Notes: generated by a model not told the origin, from the letters alone. A stretch of 64,000 nt of DNA from Magnetococcus sp. PR-3 (GCF_036689865.1 NZ_JBAHUQ010000027.1:1-64000); one strand, 5' to 3'. Shown: positions 38,951 to 46,749, counted from the stretch's first letter. A program made the numbers and translations.

Positions 38951-40126
38951 GTGCAAGACTCAACGTTGGAACTGCCCTCTCATACACAATGGGATGGTAT
39001 GGATTGGAAACGTGAGCTAAAGAATAATATTCGTGATATTGATCAATTGGCCGCTGCTCTGGCTTTGCCGGCTGATGAAGAGGAGGCGCTAAGAAAAATT
39101 ATTGACCTCCATCCTATGAATATCCCCCGCTACTATCTGAACCTGATTGATCCCAAAGACCCGAATGATCCTATCCGTAATCTAGCCGTGCCCCAGGTTG
39201 ATGAACTGGTGGTTGCAGGTGCTATGGGTGAGACCACCACAGACCCATATGGTGACGAGAAGCATAGTAAGGGTAACGGGATTTTACATAAGTATGCCTA
39301 TACGGCATTGGTTGTGGCCACAGAAGCCTGCACCATGTATTGCCGTCACTGTTTTCGTAAGGTTATGGTTGGTCTGCCGAACGATAAAACAGTGGAAAAT
39401 TTTCAACAGGCTGCTAAATACATAGCTGATCATCCAGAAATTACCAATGTGGTGATGTCTGGGGGCGATCCTCTCCTTTTGCCAACAGGTCATCTGCGGC
39501 GGATGCTGGATGCTCTTAAAGAGATTCCTCATCTCAATTATGTACGTATTGGATCACGTACCCCGGTTGTGTTCCCCATGCGCTTTTTTGAGGATGAACT
39601 TCTCGATCTGTTTAGGGACTTTAACCGTCATAAAGCACTGTATCTGCCTACCCATTTCAACCACCCAGCAGAGATCACCCCTGAGAGTACGGAAGCCGTA
39701 CGGCGCATACGTGAAACGGGTGTGACCGTGAACAATCAAGCGGTGCTTCTGAAGGGGGTTAATGATGATGTGGATACCATCACAGAGCTCATGGATGGTT
39801 TGGTTCGCATTGGTGTTAATCCCTATTACCTCTATCAGTGCATGCCGGTTGCACGGGTACGTCACCACTTCCAGACAAGTCTGAAAGAGTCTGTAGATAT
39901 GGTAGATGCCGCTCGCCGACGTATGGATGGCTACGCCAAACGTTTCAAGTTCATTATTGGCCACGATATCGGCAAGCTGGAGATCTGTGGACGTATTGAT
40001 GACAAGCTGATTCTAAAGCAGATTCATGCCCGCCAGGAAGAGCCTGAAGATGCCTCACGTATGTTGGTCTACCAGTTGAATGATGAAGCAGGTTGGTTGG
40101 ATGAGTTGGAACAGGTTACGCTTTAA
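38951..40126 (+). CDS. kamA: KamA-family radical SAM protein (lysine 2,3-aminomutase-like)
   Basis: This is a 391-residue cytosolic enzyme starting at GTG 38951 after GGGAG. The radical SAM cluster motif CTMYCRHC has C127, C131 and C134; SGGDPLLL and the GSRTPVVFP region are typical of the KamA/EpmB fold, which moves an amino group with PLP and a 5'-deoxyadenosyl radical. The C-terminal PLP loop is atypical: instead of the glycine-run-plus-lysine of clostridial LAM it reads IIGHDIGKLEICGR, in which the lysine may still hold PLP. The CDLS segment that supplies a substrate-binding Asp reads CMPV. It may therefore act on something other than lysine. Transcription is monocistronic, from promoter 38697 to terminator 40252. 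Confidence 0.85.
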   Translation: MQDSTLELPSHTQWDGMDWKRELKNNIRDIDQLAAALALPADEEEALRKIIDLHPMNIPRYYLNLIDPKDPNDPIRNLAVPQVDELVVAGAMGETTTDPYGDEKHSKGNGILHKYAYTALVVATEACTMYCRHCFRKVMVGLPNDKTVENFQQAAKYIADHPEITNVVMSGGDPLLLPTGHLRRMLDALKEIPHLNYVRIGSRTPVVFPMRFFEDELLDLFRDFNRHKALYLPTHFNHPAEITPESTEAVRRIRETGVTVNNQAVLLKGVNDDVDTITELMDGLVRIGVNPYYLYQCMPVARVRHHFQTSLKESVDMVDAARRRMDGYAKRFKFIIGHDIGKLEICGRIDDKLILKQIHARQEEPEDASRMLVYQLNDEAGWLDELEQVTL

Positions 40127-40251
40127 TTGCCGTCTGCTTATCCCCCAACTCCAGGCCTTTGCTTAACAGGTAAGTGCTTGGCGCTCTTTTATCAGATGTG
40201 TGTCTGATAAGGTGGGAGCTAATCTGGACATTTGTTGGGTGACGTGACCAT

Positions 40252-40288
40252 AAAAAAACCGCAAGGGAGCTTCCTTGCGGTTTTTTTT
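40252..40288. terminator. Bidirectional terminator between convergent genes
   Basis: A long stem, AAAAACCGCAAGG / CCTTGCGGTTTTT, with a GAGCTT loop is flanked by A and T runs on its two sides. It can serve both the plus-strand KamA-family gene and the minus-strand sulfur-globule-like gene. Confidence 0.9.
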
Positions 40289-40326
40289 AATCCTCCTCAT
40301 CGTAGCGAAGAGGGTTGGATCTTTAC

Positions 40327-40647
40327 TTATTGGGCAACAGGCGCTTCAGGTGCTGCTGGTGCTGTGTAGGGCGCATAGGCATAAGGGGGAATAAAGGGCG
40401 CGCCATAGCCGTTGTAGCCGGTCATAGCATTCGCAATATTTGCGGCTGTTTGGGCACTTCCGCTGACGTTAAAGTTCATCCCGAAGTTACCAGTAGCGTT
40501 ACCGTTGCCGGTACCATTACCCATGCCATTGCCGTAACCATTGTTATTCCAAGGTCCACCCCAAAAAGCATCAGCGGTACTTAAGGAAGCAGCAGAGATA
40601 GCGGTGAAAGCGGCCAGGGCAAGAAAAAGAGCTTTTTTGTTTTTCAT
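40327..40647 (-). CDS. Exported Gly/Asn-rich protein, sulfur-globule-protein-like
   Basis: This is a 106-residue protein. ATG 40647 has GGAGA upstream and starts a signal peptide (MKNKKALFLALAAFTAISAA, cleavage near TADA). A longer frame back to 41139 is not used because its N-terminal part is out-of-frame phage DNA. The mature part begins FWGGPWNNNGYGNG, continues with GNG and MNFNVSG segments, and ends in a Pro/Ala/Tyr-rich tail. This composition and order resemble SgpB/CV2 proteins that coat periplasmic sulfur globules of purple sulfur bacteria. If right, the host stores elemental sulfur during sulfide or thiosulfate oxidation. Low-complexity sequence limits certainty. Confidence 0.65.
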   Translation of the reverse strand: MKNKKALFLALAAFTAISAASLSTADAFWGGPWNNNGYGNGMGNGTGNGNATGNFGMNFNVSGSAQTAANIANAMTGYNGYGAPFIPPYAYAPYTAPAAPEAPVAQ

Positions 40648-40779
40648 GATCATTCTCCAAAAACGGTATTTCATGTTATTTAAAAGCCAAGGTTCGTGAT
40701 GGTCTTTAACACTACCCTCACTGGCCAGTTGGCGTTGATTGCTGTGTTGAGAAACATCATGGCAGAAGATGTCTTTGAA

Positions 40780-40797
40780 TATAAGAAAAATCTTATA
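40780..40797. promoter_or_regulatory. AT-rich dyad upstream of the sulfur-globule-like gene
   Basis: Perfect inverted repeat TATAAGA / TCTTATA with four central As, about 135 bp upstream of the start at 40647. It could be an operator, but no matching regulator is in the window. Confidence 0.3.
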
Positions 40798-40933
40798 AAC
40801 AAGTGTAAGCAAATAGTTATGCAATGTAATGGCTCTGTAACAGTTGATGTGCGAACCGATGAAAAATGTAAAGTGTAAAGGGCCGCGTAAAATGATAATT
40901 GTACCCGCGTAAAATGATAGTGGGGGATTGTAC

Positions 40934-40958
40934 GGGCCAGCCTTTTTGGGGCTGGCCC
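40934..40958. terminator. Hairpin after the methyltransferase remnant
   Basis: Eight-base stem GGGCCAGC / GCTGGCCC around a T/G loop, 10 bp beyond the stop of the remnant gene on the minus strand. The equivalent hairpin follows the intact gene at 41165. Confidence 0.6.
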
Positions 40959-40967
40959 GGTTGTTGT

Positions 40968-41120
40968 CTAGAGAGTGCGTAAACGGTTGTTGGCTATGCG
41001 GTGGTAGGCGGGGGATAGCTCTACACCGTAATAGGTCAAATTCCGAGACATTAAAACCGCCGCCTCTCCGGCGCTGCCGGAACCCATAAATGGATCCAAT
41101 ATCACACCACCATTTGGGAC
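40968..41120 (-). pseudogene. C-terminal remnant of a DNA methyltransferase
   Basis: On the minus strand this reads VPNGGVILDPFMGSGSAGEA and continues with LMSRNLTYYG and ELSPAYH to a TAG stop. It is in frame throughout and closely similar to the last 51 residues of the intact gene at 41199. Everything upstream, including the DPPY motif, is missing. Confidence 0.8.
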
Positions 41121-41164
41121 CATTAATGTAAACGCGCATGTAAAATGTCAGTGGGGAAATATGC

Positions 41165-41187
41165 GGCCAGCCTGGTAAGGGCTGGCC
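41165..41187. terminator. Hairpin at the prophage right end
   Basis: Seven-base stem GGCCAGC / GCTGGCC around a nine-base loop, just downstream of the methyltransferase stop on the minus strand. It probably ends the late phage transcript before host DNA. Confidence 0.6.
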
Positions 41188-41198
41188 GTTGTTGGTTG

Positions 41199-41933
41199 TT
41201 AGAGGGAACGTAAACGCTCGGTGGCTATGTGGTGGTAGGCGGGACTTAGCTCAATGCCGTAATAGGTCAGGTTGCGAGACATTAAAAGAGCAGCCTCTCC
41301 TGCGCTGCCAGATCCCATGAAAGGATCTAAGACAACGCCACCATCCGGTATCAGCCTGAATAGATCCTGAATTAAGGCCACCGGTTTTTGAGTCTGATGT
41401 TGCCGGGCTTTGCCTTGTACGTTGGTATGGGTGAAAACACCAGGCACCACCGGACCTGCTTTGGTGGAACGTGTGCCCTTGGTCCCCCACACAATGAATT
41501 CTGCCTGCTGTCGATAGCGGCCACGCTGGGGGCGGGAGTTGCCCTTGTCCCATACCGCCACCCCCTTGAAAGACCAGCCCGCCGCCTGCATCGCATCCGC
41601 CATCAGTCGTAACTGACGCCAATCTGTAAAGACCGCACAAATGGCCCCTTCCTTGGCTACGCGATAACAGTCCGACAACCACCAACTGCTCCATCGATAA
41701 AGACTAAACTGGTCCTGAGCATCCCCAGCAAAGTTAAGAACTGGAGCCCCAGCACCCTTGGCATACTTGGACCTCGTACTGGCTTGAACCCCGGCTAAGG
41801 TTCCCGCACCACTACTATAAGGAGGATCGGCTATGACATAATCCGCCAACCCCTCCGGTAGCTGTGGTAATGATCGGGTACAGTCACCTTGGGCCAAAAA
41901 GACTCCATCACACAATTGATCCCACATTTCCAT
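41199..41933 (-). CDS. Phage DNA methyltransferase (beta-class, DPPY)
   Basis: This is a 244-residue enzyme. The catalytic motif ADPPYSSG lies near residue 36 and the SAM-binding motif DPFMGSGSAGEA near 210; this order (IV before I) marks a permuted beta-class N6-adenine or N4-cytosine methyltransferase. Its start overlaps the com gene by 26 bp, in the position where Mu has the mom DNA-modification gene. It therefore probably protects phage DNA from host restriction late in infection. No restriction enzyme gene accompanies it. The target sequence is unknown. Confidence 0.9.
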   Translation of the reverse strand: MEMWDQLCDGVFLAQGDCTRSLPQLPEGLADYVIADPPYSSGAGTLAGVQASTRSKYAKGAGAPVLNFAGDAQDQFSLYRWSSWWLSDCYRVAKEGAICAVFTDWRQLRLMADAMQAAGWSFKGVAVWDKGNSRPQRGRYRQQAEFIVWGTKGTRSTKAGPVVPGVFTHTNVQGKARQHQTQKPVALIQDLFRLIPDGGVVLDPFMGSGSAGEAALLMSRNLTYYGIELSPAYHHIATERLRSL

Positions 41934-42090
41934 GATCGCGCCCTCCTAAGGGCAGACGCTCATGGCGTTCGGGTTGGGGGCTCTGAATGGCCCTGGTTAG
42001 AGTGCCACAACGCGGACACTTGATCTCAACGGTTCCACTATACTCTGCTTTGCATAACAACTTTCCGCAGCTACACCTAATCTTCTGCAT
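41908..42090 (-). CDS. com: Com-like zinc-finger translational regulator
   Basis: This is a 60-residue protein with the ATG placed at 42090. It begins MQKIRCSCGKLL and has a second CPRC pair about 20 residues on, the four-cysteine zinc site of Mu Com. In Mu, Com binds the com-mom mRNA and opens the mom start for translation. Here its 3' end overlaps the methyltransferase start by 26 bp, the same arrangement, so the methyltransferase is probably Com-dependent. Confidence 0.8.
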   Translation of the reverse strand: MQKIRCSCGKLLCKAEYSGTVEIKCPRCGTLTRAIQSPQPERHERLPLGGRDHGNVGSIV

Positions 42091-42210
42091 GTTTTGATCC
42101 GATACATACCCCACTGCGTGCACGTAGTGCGGGGGGCCAGTCTTAGCTGGCCTGGTCCTGTGGTGTTTATGCACCACGCCGGGGGTGTTATGGCACCCCT
42201 GGCCCGTCTG

Positions 42211-42483
42211 CTAGACATCCTCTGCCGTTTCAAACCTGGATTGAGACTTAAGTTCTGTATAAAGACGGGTTAGTAAATTCTCCCCACTGGATAACGGAAA
42301 GGGAGCGTGAAAAGGAAACTCTTCAAGAGGCTCCTGCTGGTTATCCCGAGCTTCCCGACTGGCATAGACAGAAAGAATAAAATGCACAATGTCGGCATTC
42401 CCATAAAAAGAAGAAATGCGTGCATATGCCTGCTCAGATGTAATGCCATATGTCCGTGAGGTGTGGGTCATTTGTAAAGCCAT
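42211..42483 (-). CDS. Hypothetical phage protein
   Basis: This is a 90-residue protein from ATG 42483 (MALQMTH). The frame extends further upstream but overlaps the fibre gene there. It is mainly helical, with no cysteines and no membrane segment or recognised motif. It lies between the fibre gene and com in the late region. It could be a fibre chaperone by position, but nothing in the sequence proves it. Confidence 0.5.
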   Translation of the reverse strand: MALQMTHTSRTYGITSEQAYARISSFYGNADIVHFILSVYASREARDNQQEPLEEFPFHAPFPLSSGENLLTRLYTELKSQSRFETAEDV

Positions 42484-42508
42484 TACGCTATCCTTAGTTA
42501 TGATGGTG

Positions 42509-43408
42509 TTAACCTGCAGAGCGTTTAAGCGTACCCCCATCCGACCAGATTCGACCCGCAACGGCTGGGTCGGATGTTGGTATTTGAGGTAACTCAAGTT
42601 CGCCATTGATGCAGGCATAAGGGGCATCTGGTTTGGCACTGCCACTATAGAGAGAAGGGGTATACGCTGAGCCAGGGTCCTCAACGGCCCCAACATCAAC
42701 ACGGTAATCCTCTGTATTGTTTTTGCCCGCAAAAGCTCCCTGGGCAGTGCTGCGATCACCGCTACACTGTTCCCCTGCTCTATACCCCTGATAGGTGCCG
42801 TATAAACCGCTGGATGATGCCCCGGCCCATCCCCCTTGGGCGCTCACATAGGCAGCCCCGTTGTTGTTCGCTTTAAAGCCCATGGCGGTGGCATATAGTC
42901 CAGTAACACTACCGTTTGCATGGTCACCAAAGCTGCTTGAATAAGCGATGCCATCGCTGCCAGCGTTGCGTCCAAACGTGGTGTTACGGTCACCACATTT
43001 TGCACCGTGTCCAACAATGGTGCCGTGGTTTATGCCATGGCTGGCAATGTCGCCAATGGCGAGCGTGCTGTTGGCTGTTGCGGATTGTGTAAACAGCGTA
43101 CCGTCAGGTCGAACGGCAAACAGTACCAGACCGTCATGGGTGGTGATTGTAAATCCATCCACTGACTGAGTGGCATACAGCTGGATGGCGACCCCTGCAT
43201 CTTCATCTTGCCCCGTGACCGTAACCATACCGGTATGGTCTTGACTGTGCGCATGATCACCAGAGGCAACCTGATTGGCCGCCAAACCAATCTCTTTGGT
43301 GGCGGCGGAACCCAGATCGGTAACCTCTGCGGCGGTATGGTTGTGTGGGCCAGATGAACCGCCAGCCGGTTGTAAAGCTCGAAGCTTGGCAAGCATATAA
43401 ACAGACAT
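42509..43408 (-). CDS. Tail fibre-like protein with YadA-head-like repeats
   Basis: This is a 299-residue protein (ATG 43408, GGGGGT upstream). An N-terminal part with His/Ala-rich turns (HNHTAAEVTDLG) is typical of phage fibres near the baseplate. Residues ~150-240 repeat G-x-x-A-x-G units (GLYATAMGFKANNNGAAYVS, GLYGTYQGYRAG), resembling the left-handed beta-roll of YadA-type trimeric adhesin heads. The end resembles the head-attached region of fibres. It is the most distal tail gene and the best candidate for receptor binding. Confidence 0.65.
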   Translation of the reverse strand: MSVYMLAKLRALQPAGGSSGPHNHTAAEVTDLGSAATKEIGLAANQVASGDHAHSQDHTGMVTVTGQDEDAGVAIQLYATQSVDGFTITTHDGLVLFAVRPDGTLFTQSATANSTLAIGDIASHGINHGTIVGHGAKCGDRNTTFGRNAGSDGIAYSSSFGDHANGSVTGLYATAMGFKANNNGAAYVSAQGGWAGASSSGLYGTYQGYRAGEQCSGDRSTAQGAFAGKNNTEDYRVDVGAVEDPGSAYTPSLYSGSAKPDAPYACINGELELPQIPTSDPAVAGRIWSDGGTLKRSAG

Positions 43409-43410
43409 GA

Positions 43411-43707
43411 TTACCCCCACTCGGTGTAGGCAGCGCGGTCATCCCAGACACTCTTGAAAGGTGCAACCGGCTCACCCTCAACCATGGGGTGGGTGATCGA
43501 GAGGGGGCGGCCTTCGCTATCATAGGTGATTTTACTAAGCTGCCATCCCGCGACATGGGTCCCCAATCCACTTGGAGCCGAACCCGTGATGGTTTGAGTC
43601 GTCGATAGATAGTCATACTGATGGCTTAAGGTATCCTCCAAACTGGCCACCTGATGAAGACCACCGTTTTGCAGCCCCTTGAGTGTTCTTAACGCCTGCT
43701 TAGACAT
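43411..43707 (-). CDS. Hypothetical tail-region protein
   Basis: This is a 98-residue protein starting at ATG 43707 (MSKQALRTLKG). It overlaps the preceding gene by 8 bp and ends 2 bp before the fibre gene, so it is translationally coupled. A central QYDYLSTTQTI and a WQLSKITYDSEGRPLSI segment look like a beta-rich structural module. It may be a fibre-attachment or minor tail protein; the family is not recognised. Confidence 0.6.
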   Translation of the reverse strand: MSKQALRTLKGLQNGGLHQVASLEDTLSHQYDYLSTTQTITGSAPSGLGTHVAGWQLSKITYDSEGRPLSITHPMVEGEPVAPFKSVWDDRAAYTEWG

Positions 43708-44092
43708 GACACCCCCCTTGTGGCAGGCGGTCGGCAATCTCCGTGGGGCGAACGGCCAACACCGTTGCTACTGTGGTGGCTGCGCCGATCTGACTCTGTA
43801 CACGATTGGGAATGGCCGATAAAGTGGCTTGCTCTATGGCATCATCGGTATCATCCAATGCCTGGGTCACCGCTTCATCGATAAGCGCTAGATGTCTTGA
43901 TTGGCAGTGCGCCAGATCCACCGTGACACGATCTTTGCCAGCTGGTCGCCAAGCTGCCTGATAGGCCATGTCTGTGGGTAAGGTCTCAACTGCTGTCACC
44001 CCAACCCCCGGTGGGATAAAGGCGGTAGGGTCAACGTTCTTGGCCACTTGTACCATTTTGGTTTCGCCATTGTATCGGTAGATATAGAACAT
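43700..44092 (-). CDS. Hypothetical tail-region protein
   Basis: This is a 130-residue protein beginning MFYIYRYNGE. The first third is beta-like and the last two thirds helical (DEAVTQALDDTDDAIEQA). It lies 3 bp after the gene at 44096 and overlaps the next by 8 bp. The position between fibre-type genes suggests a minor tail or assembly protein; no family was recognised. Confidence 0.6.
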   Translation of the reverse strand: MFYIYRYNGETKMVQVAKNVDPTAFIPPGVGVTAVETLPTDMAYQAAWRPAGKDRVTVDLAHCQSRHLALIDEAVTQALDDTDDAIEQATLSAIPNRVQSQIGAATTVATVLAVRPTEIADRLPQGGCHV

Positions 44093-44095
44093 GCT

Positions 44096-44638
44096 TTAAG
44101 CTCCCGATGGGATGATTTCGACTGTGTTGATCCGCTGATCGGCAACAATTCCACCATTATTCGGCGCACGATGGGTGCGTACCCGAACCGATGTGGTGGC
44201 CAGGGTAGCCACCCCGCCGACTTCATAGACTGCAATCATGCCGCCCCGTGTGGTGTCATCACTACAGGTGCCCAATACGCCATAGTTGGCGTCTGGCTGA
44301 GTGATGGCAAAGTGCAGCTCATAATCCCCAACCCCATGGCGGGTAATGGCGCTGACCCCTGATCCGGCAACGATGGTGCCCCCGGCAATGCCATCAAATC
44401 GCACCCAGATACGATCGGTCTGGATATCTGCAAGTGCGTTGCTGACAAGGGTTTGAATGGCCTCCAGCAGCTGAGTTTGGCTCTCACCATCAAGCTCGGT
44501 ATTGCCACCGCTGACATCAGTAATAACGTTAACCAGCTCCTCCTGAACATCGTTGTGCCACTCTGCAATCAAGGGGGTTCCTGGGGTGCCGTTGGCTAAA
44601 TCTTTATCCACAAACACATCACCTGGAATACGCTTCAT
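44096..44638 (-). CDS. Tail fibre/tail-tip protein
   Basis: This is a 180-residue protein from ATG 44638 with GGAGATCTC upstream. The opening RIPGDVFVDKDLANGTPGTP and the following acidic helix (EELVNVITDVSGG) match N-termini of Mu-like tail-fibre-region proteins. The rest is beta-rich. Its start overlaps the gp48-like gene end by 4 bp, consistent with coupled translation. Role inferred from context. Confidence 0.6.
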   Translation of the reverse strand: MKRIPGDVFVDKDLANGTPGTPLIAEWHNDVQEELVNVITDVSGGNTELDGESQTQLLEAIQTLVSNALADIQTDRIWVRFDGIAGGTIVAGSGVSAITRHGVGDYELHFAITQPDANYGVLGTCSDDTTRGGMIAVYEVGGVATLATTSVRVRTHRAPNNGGIVADQRINTVEIIPSGA

Positions 44639-45249
44639 GAGAGATCTCCATGGTAGAAAAATAGAGGGGTAAGGTGGGCTGGGGTGATCCACTGGATCAC
44701 ACACTCCAGCACCTCATTTCCCCAATCCTCAATGCGATCATCACAACAGGCCTCACCTGCGATGGCCTGCCGATAGGTATATTCAGAGGCGTGCACGGAA
44801 AACTCAGCCACCCCTGCATCTGCAATCAATGCATCCCCACACACCGCCTGATCACAGCGGCTCAGAACAGACTCTTCAACTTGGACCGTATAGCCCGCTA
44901 CTGCCGCGATATGTACGATAAAAGCGGCATCAATTACGCCCTGCCATACCTCCGCCACCACCCTGGCCAGCAGCATGGAGCGGCGCATGGATACGGAGGT
45001 GGCCACCACACAATCGGGCAGACCATAGGCCTGCTCCCAATCCGGCAGCATCTCAATGGTGGTGCGGGGGTCCATCTCCCGTTTCAGGTCCTCCACCCGA
45101 GCCCCAATGCGGGTCAGTTCCGGGGCCAGCGCCGAAAGCAATTGATTAAGATTGCTGTTCGGATCATCGGTGGCCCAGGCCTGCCCCTGGGGCAGCAGCG
45201 CCACCAGCAGCTGCTGATAGGCGTTCAGGGCGTGGGAGGTCAGAGCCAT
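44635..45249 (-). CDS. Baseplate/tail protein, Mu gp48-like (DUF2313, YmfQ)
   Basis: This is a 204-residue protein. The N-terminus, with YQQLLVALLPQGQAW, DPNSNLNQLLSALAPEL and a PRTTIEMLPDWEQAYGLP segment, is the signature of the YmfQ/DUF2313 family, the gp48-type protein closing the baseplate in Mu-like phages. Cysteines are present in the C-terminal half. It overlaps the baseplate J gene by 10 bp. Confidence 0.85.
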   Translation of the reverse strand: MALTSHALNAYQQLLVALLPQGQAWATDDPNSNLNQLLSALAPELTRIGARVEDLKREMDPRTTIEMLPDWEQAYGLPDCVVATSVSMRRSMLLARVVAEVWQGVIDAAFIVHIAAVAGYTVQVEESVLSRCDQAVCGDALIADAGVAEFSVHASEYTYRQAIAGEACCDDRIEDWGNEVLECVIQWITPAHLTPLFFYHGDLS

Positions 45250-46295
45250 GTGATCTCTCCCATAATTGGCAACACCCCATCGCCGTGGGCGACATCCGAT
45301 GCGGGCAGGGTCATGGTGTGGCTTGCTACTCCGGAAACCGCAAAGATCGCCCGGTCAATGGACTGCATGGTCAACATCACGCCAGGGGCACCCAGACGGC
45401 GTAGCAGGGCGCGGATCTCCGCCTGCACCTGACTGCGTAGGGCGTCACTATCTGGCGTAATGGACAGGGTCAAATCCAATGCCTGGCCGGTGGGTTTGAT
45501 CACATAGGGATCGGCCCCCACAGGGCGGGTGGCGTCGATGAGCGTCTGAATGGTCTCCACCATCTCATCGCTGGGAATACCGTCTTCGGTGAGGTCATCG
45601 GTCATGAAACGAATGCCAACGGTGCCGCCACCGAACTCCCGCCGCACCACCCAGCAGCGGGTGACATCACCATGGCCGGTTACCCACTGCCAATAATCAT
45701 CCTCATGACCACCCCGGATAGGATGCCGCATGCGGTATTGCACACGGGCCAGCAGGTCGGCATTGGATTCGGCATCCACCCCACCGGCTAAACCCGATTC
45801 ATCCACCACCCCACCGGGATCAATGCCCACCGGCCCGTTGGCCAGAGTCAGGACGGTACCGGCATCGCTGTCGCCAGCTACACCGAACGCTGCATCCAGC
45901 ACCGCCACGGTGGCCATGCCATCGGCCAGGGTGGCATCGGCCTGAGTCACATAGCTGCGACCATCGGCACGGGTGAGCGTGCTGCCCGCAGGTAGCACAG
46001 CACCGGTGACGCCGGTCAGCTGAACAGTACCGCCAGCTCGAACCCCAGATTTACGAAAAATCCCGCGTGGGTTGGCATGGATGCGCTCCAGCTCCTCACT
46101 GCTGGCGGAGGCAGGAATGATCTGTTTGGCCGTATGGTCGATATGGCCATGCAGCTCATGACTGGCACCAGAAAGAGCCCGCAGAATCACACCGGTGGCA
46201 CTGGCTCGATCCAGATGCACACCGGTTAGCTTTCCCTTGGCATCGGCCAGATTGCGACCAATGATCTGTTGCAGTGGTGGACGATCAAACGGCAT
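45240..46295 (-). CDS. Baseplate J-like protein (Mu gp47)
   Basis: This is a 351-residue structural protein. It begins FDRPPLQQIIGRNLADA and contains the RADGRSYVTQADATLADG and RMRHPIRGGHEDDYWQW segments typical of baseplate J/gp47 wedge proteins. These surround the hub and connect it to fibres. It overlaps gp46-like by 11 bp and gp48-like by 10 bp, in the standard Mu order. Full length for the family. Confidence 0.9.
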   Translation of the reverse strand: MPFDRPPLQQIIGRNLADAKGKLTGVHLDRASATGVILRALSGASHELHGHIDHTAKQIIPASASSEELERIHANPRGIFRKSGVRAGGTVQLTGVTGAVLPAGSTLTRADGRSYVTQADATLADGMATVAVLDAAFGVAGDSDAGTVLTLANGPVGIDPGGVVDESGLAGGVDAESNADLLARVQYRMRHPIRGGHEDDYWQWVTGHGDVTRCWVVRREFGGGTVGIRFMTDDLTEDGIPSDEMVETIQTLIDATRPVGADPYVIKPTGQALDLTLSITPDSDALRSQVQAEIRALLRRLGAPGVMLTMQSIDRAIFAVSGVASHTMTLPASDVAHGDGVLPIMGEITWL

Positions 46296-46749
46296 GGACC
46301 GTGCCCTCCCAACTCAGTTCAAAATGATGACTCAGCGCTGGCCGATTCGGACGATGAAAGACCCCGCTTAGGGCCAACCAGTGACGGGCCGGGAAAGTGG
46401 CGGTAACCTCAATCTGGGTGGCGATCTTATCCTCAATCATCCACTGCACCGCCTCACGGGCCATCTCCTCGGCCTCTACCCTTACCGGTTCGATCTGCTT
46501 TTGGCGCATCAACTGCCACAGGCCAGAGCCTATCTTGTCTCCAGGGATGGGGGCGTAGGCGTCACACCACCAGCCGCGACGGTCCATGCCCTGGGCCAAC
46601 CAGGGGCTGGCCTCATCGGCCAGACGGTCGCTAAACCAGGAGATGATGATGGCCGTGGTCAGCCCTTCGTCCGTGAGCAGCTGGGGGCCAGCAAAGGCCA
46701 GATCCAGCTGTCCCACCGCATTGGGGCGGATGGCAAGATCACCTGACAT
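46285..46749 (-). CDS. Baseplate protein, Mu gp46-like
   Basis: This is a 154-residue protein from ATG 46749 (MSGDLAIRP). The ATG overlaps the stop of the winged-helix gene as TAATG. LLTDEGLTTAIIISWFSDRLA, read across the N-terminal third, and the WWCDAYAPIPGDKIGSGLWQ region match the GP46 family, a small T4-gp25-like wedge component. The order 46-47-48 is as in Mu. Confidence 0.85.
   Translation of the reverse strand: MSGDLAIRPNAVGQLDLAFAGPQLLTDEGLTTAIIISWFSDRLADEASPWLAQGMDRRGWWCDAYAPIPGDKIGSGLWQLMRQKQIEPVRVEAEEMAREAVQWMIEDKIATQIEVTATFPARHWLALSGVFHRPNRPALSHHFELSWEGTVHAV

Larger units (their letters stand above)
40867..41126. mobile_element. Remnant right end of a second Mu-like prophage
   Basis: This block repeats the layout of the inner prophage end. 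It starts with TGTAAA (compare 41127), has CCGCGTAAAATGATA twice at 40883-40897 and 40905-40919 (22 bp apart), then GTGGGG, a GGCCAGC hairpin and the 3' end of a DNA methyltransferase gene. Similarity to the inner copy stops where the inner end begins. I infer that a related phage inserted here first and that the inner prophage later entered its methyltransferase gene or replaced its body. Confidence 0.65.

Noticed and set aside
40187-40210. Small hairpin (TTATCAGA/TCTGATAA) after the KamA-family gene
   Set aside because: Too short, with no T run; the strong terminator at 40252 explains transcript ending.
40696-40878. A 60-codon plus-strand frame next to the prophage end
   Set aside because: No ribosome site or family feature. 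It lies in the upstream region of the sulfur-globule-like gene and runs into the phage end.
40327-41139. A 270-residue minus-strand frame covering the sulfur-globule-like gene
   Set aside because: Only the last 106 residues have a signal peptide and a ribosome site. The N-terminal part reads the methyltransferase remnant in the wrong phase.
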